A stretch of DNA of 64,000 nucleotides, taken from assembly GCA_034003325.1 (NCBI GenBank), contig JAVEYW010000006.1, positions 192,362 to 256,361 on the forward strand, written 5' to 3'. Each line of letters opens with the position of its first letter. Position 1 is the first letter of the stretch. Below are positions 37,209 to 45,992 of the stretch, piece by piece. A model generated the notes under the pieces. That model ran no database searches, had not been told where the DNA came from, and was given only the letters and a program-made list of their open reading frames with translations. A program made the translations under genes and the position numbers. The DNA is from Desulfobacterales bacterium (GTDB lineage Bacteria; Desulfobacterota; Desulfobacteria; Desulfobacterales; JAFDDL01).

Positions 37209-38004
37209 CCCGGCGCCAATGCGAAACGTTCTATCCGAACCGCCGTCGCTCTTTGTGAGGCTGTTCAGCGTCTGGTACCGGCATTACCGGGTTTATACCC
37301 GGAATTTGATCAGCAACGGGTTCCCGCCTTTTCTCGAGCCTCTTTTTTTCCTGGCCGGCGTGGGGCTGGGGTTAGGGCAATTCGTCGGTGTGATCGACGG
37401 CGCTCCCTACGTGGTCTTTCTGGCTTCCGGCATTATTGCGCCGCCGGCCATGTTTACCGCTTCATTCGAGTGCACTTATGGCACCTTTATTCGGCTTGAG
37501 TTTGATCGGGTTTATGACGGCATGATATCCGCGTCCCTGACGAGCCGGGATCTTTTTGTCGGGGAGATGCTTTTTTGCGCCACCAAAGGCCTGTTCTATT
37601 CGGCCGCAGTGCTTTGCGTGATCTATCCCTTTGGATTGATTGCATCCCCGATGGGCTTTTTGGCGCCTGTGGGTGGGTTTTTCACGGGGTTGATGTTTGC
37701 GGCGCTTGGGCTTTATATTACTTCCTTTGTAAAGAATATCAATCACTTCAATTTTTATTTCACAGGACTGATAACGCCCATGTTTTTTTTCTCCGGAGTG
37801 GTATTTCCGCTTTCATCCCTGCCGGCCTATATTCGACCGGTCGCCGAGATTTTTCCCCTCACGCACGCGGCTCGTCTTATTCGGGCCTTTTGTTTCAACC
37901 GGTTTGATCTGTTGACCGTGGTCAGCCTGATTTATATGCTTGTGTTTACGATCATGGTTGGTTTTTTGGCGATCCGACGTTTGGAGAAAAGAATCATCTT
38001 GTAA
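37201..38004 (+). CDS. ABC-2 type permease, NodJ-like
   Basis: 267 residues, six membrane helices, ABC2_membrane family. Typical NodJ segments are NGFPPFLEPLFFLAGVGLGLG, TFIRLEFDRVYDGMISA and FFFSGVVFPLSSLP. It forms the membrane half of the exporter with the upstream ATPase. An 8-bp overlap implies coupled translation. Confidence 0.9.
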   Translation: MNNPAPMRNVLSEPPSLFVRLFSVWYRHYRVYTRNLISNGFPPFLEPLFFLAGVGLGLGQFVGVIDGAPYVVFLASGIIAPPAMFTASFECTYGTFIRLEFDRVYDGMISASLTSRDLFVGEMLFCATKGLFYSAAVLCVIYPFGLIASPMGFLAPVGGFFTGLMFAALGLYITSFVKNINHFNFYFTGLITPMFFFSGVVFPLSSLPAYIRPVAEIFPLTHAARLIRAFCFNRFDLLTVVSLIYMLVFTIMVGFLAIRRLEKRIIL

Positions 38005-38101
38005 AGCAGCCAATACCGTCGGAGAGATCTTCTCCGGTTTTCACCTGATTTCAACAGCGGCCGGCCAATTTGTTATTTTGACAAATTCAGGGAGTTCACA
38101 T

Positions 38102-39121
38102 ATGGTGGCGGCCATGAAAAAGGTTGCACTACCATTGGGTGTGGGTTTGGTTTTTTTCATGCTCGCCGTGTTTTATGCGGTCTTCGATCTGATGCGTTAT
38201 GCCTATAACGGCGCCGCGTCGACTGTGGATGAACCTCGGACGGTGATCGTGCCCTCGGGGCAGCGATTTGTCGATACAACCGAGCAATTGCTTGAGGCGG
38301 GCGTTATTCAAAAGCCCAATCGCTTTAGAGCGTTTGCGCGGTTATACGGTTACGATAAACGTGTTAAAGCCGGAGAATATCTGCTTTCCACCGCTATGTC
38401 GCCGGCGAAGGTGATTGAAACGCTGATTTTAGGGAAAGTGGTGCTTCACCGGCTTACCGTGCCTGAAGGCTATACGTATCGGCAAATAGGCGACTTGTTG
38501 GAAAAGACGGGCTTGGTAACGGCATCCGAATTCATCACCCGGGCTCGGGATGCCGAACTGGTGCGTCAATTCGGTGTTCCGGGGGAAACATTGGAAGGCT
38601 ATCTTTATCCGGACACTTATTTTTTCCCGAGAGGGGTGACTGCCCGTGAAATCATCACCGCCATGATTCACCGGTTCGAAACGGTGATGACGAGCCAATG
38701 GAAGGAGCGGGCGGCCCAGCTTCAATTATCCGTTCATCAGGTCATGACACTGGCTTCCATTATCGAAAAGGAAACTGGTGCGCCCGAGGAACGCGCCATC
38801 ATATCTTCGGTTTTTTTTAACCGTCTTCATCGCGGCATGCGTCTTGAATCCGATCCGACCGTTATTTACGGAATTACGGATTTTGACGGCAATATTACCC
38901 GCAATCATCTGAAAGAAAAAACACCTTATAACACCTATCAAATTGAAGGTCTTCCCCCCGGCCCCATTGCCAATCCCGGAAAGGAAGCCATTCATGCGGC
39001 GCTGTTTCCTCAGCAGACCGACTTCCTGTTCTTTGTTTCAAAACAAAACGGCACGCATCATTTCTCTAAAGATATGAAAGAACACTTGCGGGCTGTAAGT
39101 CAATACCAGCTCCGCAAATGA
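38102..39121 (+). CDS. mltG: Endolytic peptidoglycan transglycosylase MltG
   Basis: 339 residues with an N-terminal membrane anchor (about 8-30), a LysM-like region and the YceG domain. The catalytic Glu lies in LASIIEKETGAPEER. ESDPTVIYGI, LPPGPIANPG and HHFSKDMKEH complete the signature. MltG cuts nascent glycan strands at the periplasmic face and sets chain length. The upstream in-frame extension overlaps the permease end and is rejected. AGGGAG precedes the chosen ATG. Confidence 0.94.
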   Translation: MVAAMKKVALPLGVGLVFFMLAVFYAVFDLMRYAYNGAASTVDEPRTVIVPSGQRFVDTTEQLLEAGVIQKPNRFRAFARLYGYDKRVKAGEYLLSTAMSPAKVIETLILGKVVLHRLTVPEGYTYRQIGDLLEKTGLVTASEFITRARDAELVRQFGVPGETLEGYLYPDTYFFPRGVTAREIITAMIHRFETVMTSQWKERAAQLQLSVHQVMTLASIIEKETGAPEERAIISSVFFNRLHRGMRLESDPTVIYGITDFDGNITRNHLKEKTPYNTYQIEGLPPGPIANPGKEAIHAALFPQQTDFLFFVSKQNGTHHFSKDMKEHLRAVSQYQLRK

Positions 39122-39129
39122 GGACATGC

Positions 39130-40134
39130 ATGGTTCTTCAATCATTTACAGTGGAACAACTGGCGGGCCAGCGGTTGATGGTGGGTTTTGACGGCCTGGT
39201 GCTCGATGCCGAACTCAAGTACTTGATTGATACCCTCAAGGTGGCAGGCCTCGTTCTTTTCAAGCGCAACATCGAATCACCCGAGCAGATTCGCCGGCTG
39301 TGCGTTTCCGCACAGGAGTATGCGCGTGCCTGTGGTCAGCCGCCGCTTCTGATCGCGATTGACCAGGAGGGCGGACAAGTCGCCCGCCTGAAAAAGCCGT
39401 TTACCGAGTTTGACGGCCAGCCCGCCATGAAAGACACCGATGATGCCGTTCGATTCGCGCATATCTGCGCCAAGGAATTAAAGGCGGTCGGCATCAACAT
39501 GAATTTTGCGCCGGTGCTGGATGTGGCGCCGCTGGAGATGAAAAGTATCATGGCGGGCAGATCCTTTGGCGCGGAGCCCCATCGGGTGGCGTTAATGGGA
39601 GAGACCGTGATTCAGCACTTGCAGGAAAACGGCGTCATGGCCGTGGTCAAGCATTTTCCCGGAATCGGTAGAACCATTCTGGATTCCCATTTGGATCTGC
39701 CGACGCTTGATTCGTCGCTGTCAGAACTGGAATCGTTTGATTTAATTCCATTTCAGCGCGCCATCAATGCCAATGTGGCTGGCATGATGCTTTCTCATAT
39801 CATGTATCCGCAACTCGATGCCGATTGGCCGGCCAGCCTGTCTCCGGTTATTGCGAAGACTCTTTTAAGGCGGCAACTGGGCTATCAGGGTGTGGTGATT
39901 ACGGATGATCTTGATATGGGGGCCATTGTCAAATATTTTGGATTTGAAAATGCCGTGTTACAGGTGATGGCCGCGGGTATCGATATCGCGCTTATTTGCC
40001 ATCGAAGTGAAAAAATGGAAATGGGGGTTAATGCCATCCGGTCCCGATTAAATCGTTCCGAGAGCGATTACGAGCGTTGCCGGATTTCGGTCAACCGAAT
40101 CTTATCACTAAAAAACAGGTTTCTAACTGCCTAA
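39130..40134 (+). CDS. nagZ: Glycoside hydrolase family 3, NagZ-like beta-N-acetylhexosaminidase
   Basis: 334 residues. AIDQEGGQVARL, NMNFAPVLDVAP, and the NagZ loop KHFPGIGRTILDSH with catalytic Asp-His dyad are clear. The nucleophile Asp is in VITDDLDMGAI. It removes GlcNAc from anhydromuropeptides during cell-wall recycling. It follows mltG closely, a sensible pairing. An in-frame ATG 12 bp upstream overlaps the mltG stop, but AGGA fits the chosen one better. Confidence 0.9.
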   Translation: MVLQSFTVEQLAGQRLMVGFDGLVLDAELKYLIDTLKVAGLVLFKRNIESPEQIRRLCVSAQEYARACGQPPLLIAIDQEGGQVARLKKPFTEFDGQPAMKDTDDAVRFAHICAKELKAVGINMNFAPVLDVAPLEMKSIMAGRSFGAEPHRVALMGETVIQHLQENGVMAVVKHFPGIGRTILDSHLDLPTLDSSLSELESFDLIPFQRAINANVAGMMLSHIMYPQLDADWPASLSPVIAKTLLRRQLGYQGVVITDDLDMGAIVKYFGFENAVLQVMAAGIDIALICHRSEKMEMGVNAIRSRLNRSESDYERCRISVNRILSLKNRFLTA

Positions 40135-40140
40135 TCCGGC

Positions 40141-40350
40141 AAAGCCGGATGCTGGAATGCTGGGATGCTGGGAAGCATAAAAGCCATTTTTCACCTTCGG
40201 CGAATATACGCGCAAAAGCGTGCATGTTTCTAGTAAAGGGCCTAATCTGGTAAAGCTATCAGCTGGGCGGCCTGGCGGCCAACGACCTTCTCCATTTATG
40301 CACGCTTTTTTGTGCCTGTTTCTGATAAAGGGGTTAAAGGGCCTAACCGT
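40141..40350. repeat. Dispersed intergenic repeat, copy 2 with an internal duplication
   Basis: 40261-40323 matches copy 1 (AGCTGGGCGG, GGCGGCCAACGACCTT, GCACGCTTTTTTGTGC hairpin, TGTTTCT). Two shorter units GCGTGCATGTTTCT..TAAAGGGCCTAA at 40217-40243 and TGTTTCT..AAAGGGCCTAA at 40317-40347 show an internal repeat. The start has GCTGGAATGCTGGGATGCTGGGAAGC. The last 55 bp encode the tail of tsaD. Confidence 0.75.
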
Positions 40351-41345
40351 TTAACAGCTCTCGAATATACATCCTGATCAAGACAATCTGCCCGCCCGCT
40401 TTTCAAATAATGGTATCCGACGGCGGCGATCATGGCGGCATTGTCGCCGCAAAGGGAAGGAGAAGGCAGATGCGCTTGAAGCCCGTTGGTATTGGCTTCT
40501 TTCACGATCTTCTGCCGAAGTCGGCTATTTGCGGCGACACCGCCGACAATGGAAAGATGCTGACAGTTTTTTGCGATGGCTGCTCGAACGATTTTCCGGA
40601 CCAGCACCTCCACCACCGCTTCTTGAAAACCGGCCGCAATATCACGAATCTGCGCCTGATATTCCGTCGAATGGGTCTGAATATATCGGTTTACAGCGGT
40701 TTTAAGGCCGCTGAAGCTGAAATCAAATTCGCTTTTCTTGACATGGGCTCTCGGGAACCGGATTTGTTTCGGGTTCCCCTTTTTAGCCAACTGATCGATG
40801 ATCATTCCGCCCGGATAACCGAGCCCGAGCATTTTCGCCACCTTGTCATATGCCTCACCGGCGGCATCATCCCGGGTTTGTCCCATCAGGCAGTATTGCA
40901 TATGCGATGTCACATGGTAAAGGCTGGTGTGCCCGCCTGAAACAAGGAGGGATACAAACGGGAAAGGCGGTGGATTCGGTTCCAGAAAAATACTGAAGAG
41001 ATGCCCTTCCAGGTGATCGACGCCGACCCATGGAATTTTCAGCGCATAGCCGAGCGCTTTTGCAAATGAAAAGCCCACCAGCAAAGAGCCTACCAGTCCC
41101 GGGCCGCGGGTAGCGGCAATGCCGTCGATTTGAGCAAAGTTCAAGCCGGCTTGGTTAAGCGCGTCACTCACCACGGGTACGATGGCTTCGGTATGTTTTC
41201 TGGACGCCAGTTCGGGCACCACACCGCCATAGGGGTGATGAATGGATACCTGAGAAGACACCACGGAGGAAAGGATGTGGAGGCCGTCTTTAACCACGGC
41301 GGCCGCTGTTTCATCGCAGGAGGATTCAATTCCGAGAATAAGCAT
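40296..41345 (-). CDS. tsaD: tRNA threonylcarbamoyladenosine transferase TsaD
   Basis: 349 residues of the Kae1/Qri7/TsaD family, which with TsaB and TsaE transfers threonylcarbamoyl to A37 of ANN-decoding tRNAs. Start MLILGIESSCDETAAAVV. The metal ligands are in HLEGHLFSIF. LVSGGHTSLY, DDAAGEAYDKVAKMLGLGYPGG and GGVAANSRLR are complete. The stop and about 15 C-terminal residues lie inside the intergenic repeat, so the tail is probably not conserved. A 12-residue upstream extension was rejected. Confidence 0.94.
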   Translation of the reverse strand: MLILGIESSCDETAAAVVKDGLHILSSVVSSQVSIHHPYGGVVPELASRKHTEAIVPVVSDALNQAGLNFAQIDGIAATRGPGLVGSLLVGFSFAKALGYALKIPWVGVDHLEGHLFSIFLEPNPPPFPFVSLLVSGGHTSLYHVTSHMQYCLMGQTRDDAAGEAYDKVAKMLGLGYPGGMIIDQLAKKGNPKQIRFPRAHVKKSEFDFSFSGLKTAVNRYIQTHSTEYQAQIRDIAAGFQEAVVEVLVRKIVRAAIAKNCQHLSIVGGVAANSRLRQKIVKEANTNGLQAHLPSPSLCGDNAAMIAAVGYHYLKSGRADCLDQDVYSRAVKRLGPLTPLSETGTKKRA

Positions 41346-41425
41346 AAGAACTATATTGGAACCTGTATTGTAACCCGACACAAAAAACGGGTAGGTTCGT
41401 ATCTGGGAAATAATGGTTTATTCCC

Positions 41426-41485
41426 CTTAATGCGTGTTAGCTTTCCAGCTTCCCGGCTGTCAGCTTGCGGCCAAGCCGGATTAAG
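41426..41485 (-). repeat. Fragment related to the intergenic repeat, inverted relative to copy 2
   Basis: On the minus strand it reads TTAATCCGGCTTGGCCGC and GGGAAGCTGGAAAGCT, resembling the opening of copy 2. It lies upstream of tsaD, so tsaD is flanked by related sequences. The match is looser than copies 1 and 2. Confidence 0.45.
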
Positions 41486-43307
41486 GGGTTTCATCGATGT
41501 CCGCCAGTTTAATGGCGAACTGTTTTAAAAACAGGTTATTGGTACGACAGGCATCCGTTATCCGTTTAATTTTATCTTTTCCATGACCGTTGAAAGACAC
41601 CACCATTCCGTCTGGTTTGTATTCGGCAACCAATCTCGGCAGATCTTCAAATCGACCCAGAATCGGGTATCCTTGAAGTTTTTTGCCGACCTTGAGCACA
41701 TCATCGTCGAGAAAACCGGTGGGTTTCAATTGAAGACGATGATTGTTCATGATTTCCCGCAGTAAAAATTCTCCGCCTCTGCCGGCGCCATAGATCAAAA
41801 CGGTTTTACCCGTCAGGGTTTTGCGTTTCATGGTATCCAGAAATATTCTAAAGGAGCCCCGGGTGCCCAATAGCAATCCTGTGGTGACCAGCCAGTCGAT
41901 CACAAAGACCCCTTTGGAAAATCCATCAAACCGGTAGAAAAAGGTGACGATGCCCACGGATACCAGGGAGGCCAATGTCGACGCCTTTAAGTGAACATAA
42001 ACGTCATTGGCGCTCATATACCCCCAGATTCCCCGATAAACGCCGATGATGAAAAAGATAAGGAGCTTGCACGCGATGATGGCCGGCATGGAGCGAAGAA
42101 ACACAACAAAATAGGCGGGGAAAACAGCCTGATCATATCGCAGCCTGTAGGATAGGTAATAGGAAAATGCCACCAGACCAAAATCGAGTATAACCATTAG
42201 TAACTGTTTTTTATAGGTAAGTTCCAGCAGGATCGGCGTATAGGGCCGATCCCGAAGAACTGAAAACTCCTTTTCGGGGTATATGCGAAGCTGCGATAGA
42301 TAAACCCCCATGAGAATGATGGCAAGCGCGACCGGAATGATGACAACCGGTGAGGTCAGGGTGTCATTTTTGCTGACAAATACAGCCGCAAAACCAGAGA
42401 CGATACCGATCAGATATAAAAACCGAACAGCCGCCTTTTCCGTCAATCCCATCAGTACCAGTCGGTGAGAGGTATGGTCCTTTCCGCCGACGGATGCTTT
42501 TCGGCCGCTTAACAGCCGAATGAGCGTGACAAGGGTGGTATCCAGAATGGGAACCATCAACAGCAGGACCGGAACCGCATAGGGCGTTATCGGGTTGGTG
42601 GAAATGGTTTCAGAATGGTAGAGCGACATCATGGCCAGTGCGTATCCGATCATCAGGCTGCCGCTGTCCCCCATGAAAATGGTGGCGGGCGAAAAATTAT
42701 AAAAGAGAAACGCGGCCAGCGCGCCTGCCAGAATCATAGCGGATATGGAGATCAGGGGGTCTATGGTGAAAAATAAATAGGATAGAAAGCATGCGGCAAT
42801 GAGCCCGATGCCGGCGCACAACCCGTCCATGTTGTCGATGAGGTTGAAGGCATTGGTGATGCCGACTATCCAGACGATGGTCAGGGTGGTGTCCAGTGTC
42901 AGGGATGAAAACCAGTGCAATCGAAATCCCAGAAAGGCTGCGATGGAGGCGATCAGAACTTGGCCGATCAGTTTGGTGTGCGGTTTGATACGAATATAAT
43001 CATCCAATAGCCCCAGACAAAAACAGAGGGTCATGCCCAGCCACAAAACCGGGCCGATCGGAAGGGGGGCTTGCTGTCCGGAAGGAAGAGATGCTTGTCT
43101 TAACAGGATGGAAAAATCAGTTACATACAGCAATGTCAGCCCGGTACTACAATAGATGGCGATGCCGCCCAAAAGGGCGGTGGGCCGCTTATGCCATCGC
43201 TCATCGGACGGATAGGCTATCCATCCTTTTTTTTTAGCAACGTGTCTCACCAGTGGTGTTAAGAAAAGACACAGGATGAACGAAATTATTGGTAAATACT
43301 TATTCAT
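41481..43307 (-). CDS. WecA/MraY-type sugar-1-phosphate transferase fused to a PglF/WbpM-like N-terminal region
   Basis: 608 residues in two parts. Residues 1-340 are a polytopic polyprenyl-phosphate GlcNAc-1-P transferase: LLDDYIRI, NAFNLIDNMDGL, FMGDSGSLMIG and GGKDHTSHRL are its active-site motifs. Residues 365-608 have four more membrane helices and a CoA-binding Rossmann domain (VLIYGAGRGGEFLLREI, FLDDD), as in the N-terminus of PglF/WbpM/CapD, but the dehydratase domain is missing. The first half should start O-antigen or enterobacterial-common-antigen-like glycan synthesis. The second half may sense or bind nucleotide sugar. Confidence 0.9.
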   Translation of the reverse strand: MNKYLPIISFILCLFLTPLVRHVAKKKGWIAYPSDERWHKRPTALLGGIAIYCSTGLTLLYVTDFSILLRQASLPSGQQAPLPIGPVLWLGMTLCFCLGLLDDYIRIKPHTKLIGQVLIASIAAFLGFRLHWFSSLTLDTTLTIVWIVGITNAFNLIDNMDGLCAGIGLIAACFLSYLFFTIDPLISISAMILAGALAAFLFYNFSPATIFMGDSGSLMIGYALAMMSLYHSETISTNPITPYAVPVLLLMVPILDTTLVTLIRLLSGRKASVGGKDHTSHRLVLMGLTEKAAVRFLYLIGIVSGFAAVFVSKNDTLTSPVVIIPVALAIILMGVYLSQLRIYPEKEFSVLRDRPYTPILLELTYKKQLLMVILDFGLVAFSYYLSYRLRYDQAVFPAYFVVFLRSMPAIIACKLLIFFIIGVYRGIWGYMSANDVYVHLKASTLASLVSVGIVTFFYRFDGFSKGVFVIDWLVTTGLLLGTRGSFRIFLDTMKRKTLTGKTVLIYGAGRGGEFLLREIMNNHRLQLKPTGFLDDDVLKVGKKLQGYPILGRFEDLPRLVAEYKPDGMVVSFNGHGKDKIKRITDACRTNNLFLKQFAIKLADIDETP

Positions 43308-43556
43308 AAACCCAATCGAAACAACCGGGAAGAAAATCGGCTGTTCCCGTCATCCTTTTTTTGGTCGGCACCCAACGGGTGCGCAATCAACCTCGCGTTC
43401 AGTTTTTGCAAACAGGCGCTTTCCGCTTGCCTTCCGATATCCATTTTAAAAGGCGTTTGATCGGCTTGATGAATACGCCAAAAACACCGTGCTTGTCACG
43501 GGCGGATGCCGGTGCGCCGGTTTTCGGGGGAATGCCTGATAAAGGTGACATTTGCG

Positions 43557-44600
43557 CTATACCCATTGGATTTTTGCGGCGGCTTTGTTCCGTTCCGCGA
43601 TTTCTCCAATAACAAAGGCTTGTTCATCCATGGCGCGGAGTCGCTGCATGACCTCGCTCACCGCTTTTTCCGGGACAACCGCGATAAGGCCGATGCCGTT
43701 ATTAAAGGTTCGCAACATTTCTTTAGGGGTAATATTGCCGCCTTGCCGCAGAAAAGAGAAAATCGGTGGAATCTCCCATGCCCCTTTTTTCAGAATGACT
43801 TTGCAGGCGTTGGGAATAATGCGAACCACATTTTCAACGATGCCGCCGCCGGTGATATGCGCCAGCCCGAGGATGGGCAGATCCCGAATCAGCCCCCGGA
43901 TGGTCTCGGAGTAAATTTTGGTGGGCGTCAGCAGCTCTTCCCCCAGTGTTCGACCGAATTCGGGCATATAGGTGCCCACTTTCAACTTCAGAACATCAAA
44001 GCAAATTTTACGGACTAGGGAATACCCGTTGCTGTGCAGCCCGCTGGAGGCGATGCCGATCAGTTGATTGCCCACATGAATTTCAGAACCGTCGATAATC
44101 TCATCATTATCGACCACGCCGACGGTGAAACCGGCCAGGTCGTATTCGTTTGGTTTATACAACCCCGGCATTTCAGCGGTTTCCCCGCCGATAAGCGCGC
44201 ATTTGGCTTGCATGCAGCCTTCCGTGATGCCCTGAATGATGGCCGTGGCGGTATCGGTGTTGAGTGCCCCGACCGAAAGATAATCAAGGAAAAAAAGGGG
44301 TTTTGCACCCTGAACCGCGATGTCGTTGACACACATGGCTACCAGGTCAATGCCGATGGTATCGTGTTTGTCCATTAAAAAGGCGATGTTGAGTTTTGTG
44401 CCCACCCCATCGGTTGAGCTGACGAGGACCGGATTTTTAATGTTTTCGACATTTAGGGAAAACAGTCCGCCGAAGCCGCCGATTTCACCCATCACTCCGG
44501 GCCGGGAGGTCTGCGCCGCCAGTTTTTTAATGATTTTGACAAACTTGTTCCCTTTATCGATATCAACCCCTGCGTCGGCATAGGTGATGGACTCCGCCAT
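43557..44600 (-). CDS. purM: Phosphoribosylformylglycinamidine cyclo-ligase (AIR synthase)
   Basis: 347 residues. PurM closes the imidazole ring in purine synthesis with ATP. The N-terminal TYADAGVDIDKGN, the SSTDGVGTKL glycine loop, DLVAMCVNDI, GGETAEMPGLY and HITGGGIVENV are all present. The start MAESITYADAG has GGAGA in front. An upstream in-frame ATG 15 bp earlier has no ribosome site. The gene is divergent from the AlaC-like gene. Confidence 0.96.
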   Translation of the reverse strand: MAESITYADAGVDIDKGNKFVKIIKKLAAQTSRPGVMGEIGGFGGLFSLNVENIKNPVLVSSTDGVGTKLNIAFLMDKHDTIGIDLVAMCVNDIAVQGAKPLFFLDYLSVGALNTDTATAIIQGITEGCMQAKCALIGGETAEMPGLYKPNEYDLAGFTVGVVDNDEIIDGSEIHVGNQLIGIASSGLHSNGYSLVRKICFDVLKLKVGTYMPEFGRTLGEELLTPTKIYSETIRGLIRDLPILGLAHITGGGIVENVVRIIPNACKVILKKGAWEIPPIFSFLRQGGNITPKEMLRTFNNGIGLIAVVPEKAVSEVMQRLRAMDEQAFVIGEIAERNKAAAKIQWV

Positions 44601-44667
44601 AAAAATCTCCTTCAATAACGTGCTTTACCCCTGAATTTTACGACAAAAATTAGACCCCTTTGCCCGA

Positions 44668-44715
44668 AATGTCAAAACAAATTTTTTTGACATTACCCTT
44701 GGTGTATTGTAATTA
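44668..44715 (+). promoter_or_regulatory. Promoter with an overlapping 10-bp inverted repeat upstream of the AlaC-like gene
   Basis: AATGTCAAAA (44668-44677) and TTTTGACATT (44685-44694) form a perfect inverted repeat with a 7-bp spacer. Its right arm contains the -35 TTGACA (44687-44692), followed after 17 nt by TAATTA (44710-44715). The placement suggests a repressor site on the operon promoter. Confidence 0.65.
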
Positions 44716-44795
44716 AATGCTTTTTGTTGATTGAATCCGTTTAAAGCGGCGTTATATTACTGGCGACCCCGATCGCCCAAGATAATGAGGTTAGC

Positions 44796-45965
44796 ATGAT
44801 GAAACAATTTGCACGGCTTGACCGACTCCCCCCTTACGTTTTTGCCACCGTAAATGAAATAAAGATGGCGGCGCGGCACGCCGGTCAGGATATCATCGAT
44901 CTCGGCATGGGCAACCCGGATCTTGGAACGCCGGAGCATATCGTCGACAAGATGGTGGAGGCCACCAGAAAATCCCATAATCATCGATACTCCGCGTCCA
45001 TGGGCATCCGGAAGCTGAGAATGGCTATCGCGGACTGGTACAAACGTCGCTTTGATGTGGACATTGATCCGGAAAACGAAGCCATTGTGACCATCGGCGT
45101 AAAGGAGGGTTTGAGCCACTTGGTGCTGGTGACCATTCGACCCGGAGATGTCGTGTTAACACCAACACCGACCTATCCGATTCATCCTTTTTCCGCCATC
45201 ATTGCCGGTGGGGATGTACGCGGCATTCCCCTGGGGCCGGATCAGGATTTTTTTGAAAACCTGGTCACTGCCACCCGTCAAACCTGGCCCAAACCCAAAA
45301 TGCTGATCATCAGCTATCCCCATAACCCGACCACGGAAACTGTGGAGCTCGACTTTTTTGAAAAAATCGTGGCCTATGCCAAAGAACACGATATCATGGT
45401 GGTGCACGACTTTGCCTATGCCGATCTGGTTTTCGACGGGTACAAGGCGCCGAGCTTCTTGCAGGCCAAGGGTGCCAAGGATGTCGGGGTCGAATTTTAT
45501 TCCCTATCCAAAAGCTACTCCATGGCTGGTTGGCGCGTGGGGTTTTGTGTGGGCAATCCGGAAATCGTGGGCGCGTTGCGCCGCATTAAAAGTTATCTTG
45601 ATTACGGCATTTTTCAACCGATTCAGATTGCTTCCATCATTGCCCTGAACGGTCCGCAGGAACCGGTTCAAGAGATTTGCATGACGTATCAGGAGCGCAG
45701 AGATGCGCTGATCACCGGCATGAACCGGGCAGGATGGCCGGTAGAAAGTCCAAAGGGCACCATGTTTGTCTGGGCGAAGATTCCCGAAAAATATATTCAC
45801 ATGGGTTCCGTGGAATTTTCCAAAATGCTGATTCGCGAGGCGCAGGTGGCGGTTTCTCCCGGGCTGGGTTTCGGAGAATACGGGGATGAGTTTGTGCGGT
45901 TCGCGCTTATTGAGAATCCCATGCGAATCAGGCAGGCGATACGCGGTATTCGCAAGATCATGTGA
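44796..45965 (+). CDS. Aminotransferase, AlaC / LL-diaminopimelate aminotransferase-like
   Basis: 389 residues, fold-type [45 protein letters not shown] and the Schiff-base Lys in [19 protein letters not shown] are diagnostic of the AlaC-type alanine/valine-pyruvate aminotransferase branch. It lies 27 bp before hom, so it is probably transcribed with the homoserine/threonine genes. A methionine-related or alanine role is possible. The substrate is not fixed by sequence. It starts at the first of two adjacent ATGs. Confidence 0.85.
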   Translation: MMKQFARLDRLPPYVFATVNEIKMAARHAGQDIIDLGMGNPDLGTPEHIVDKMVEATRKSHNHRYSASMGIRKLRMAIADWYKRRFDVDIDPENEAIVTIGVKEGLSHLVLVTIRPGDVVLTPTPTYPIHPFSAIIAGGDVRGIPLGPDQDFFENLVTATRQTWPKPKMLIISYPHNPTTETVELDFFEKIVAYAKEHDIMVVHDFAYADLVFDGYKAPSFLQAKGAKDVGVEFYSLSKSYSMAGWRVGFCVGNPEIVGALRRIKSYLDYGIFQPIQIASIIALNGPQEPVQEICMTYQERRDALITGMNRAGWPVESPKGTMFVWAKIPEKYIHMGSVEFSKMLIREAQVAVSPGLGFGEYGDEFVRFALIENPMRIRQAIRGIRKIM

Positions 45966-45992
45966 TTGCATCATGGATAAAGGAGGGCCTTC

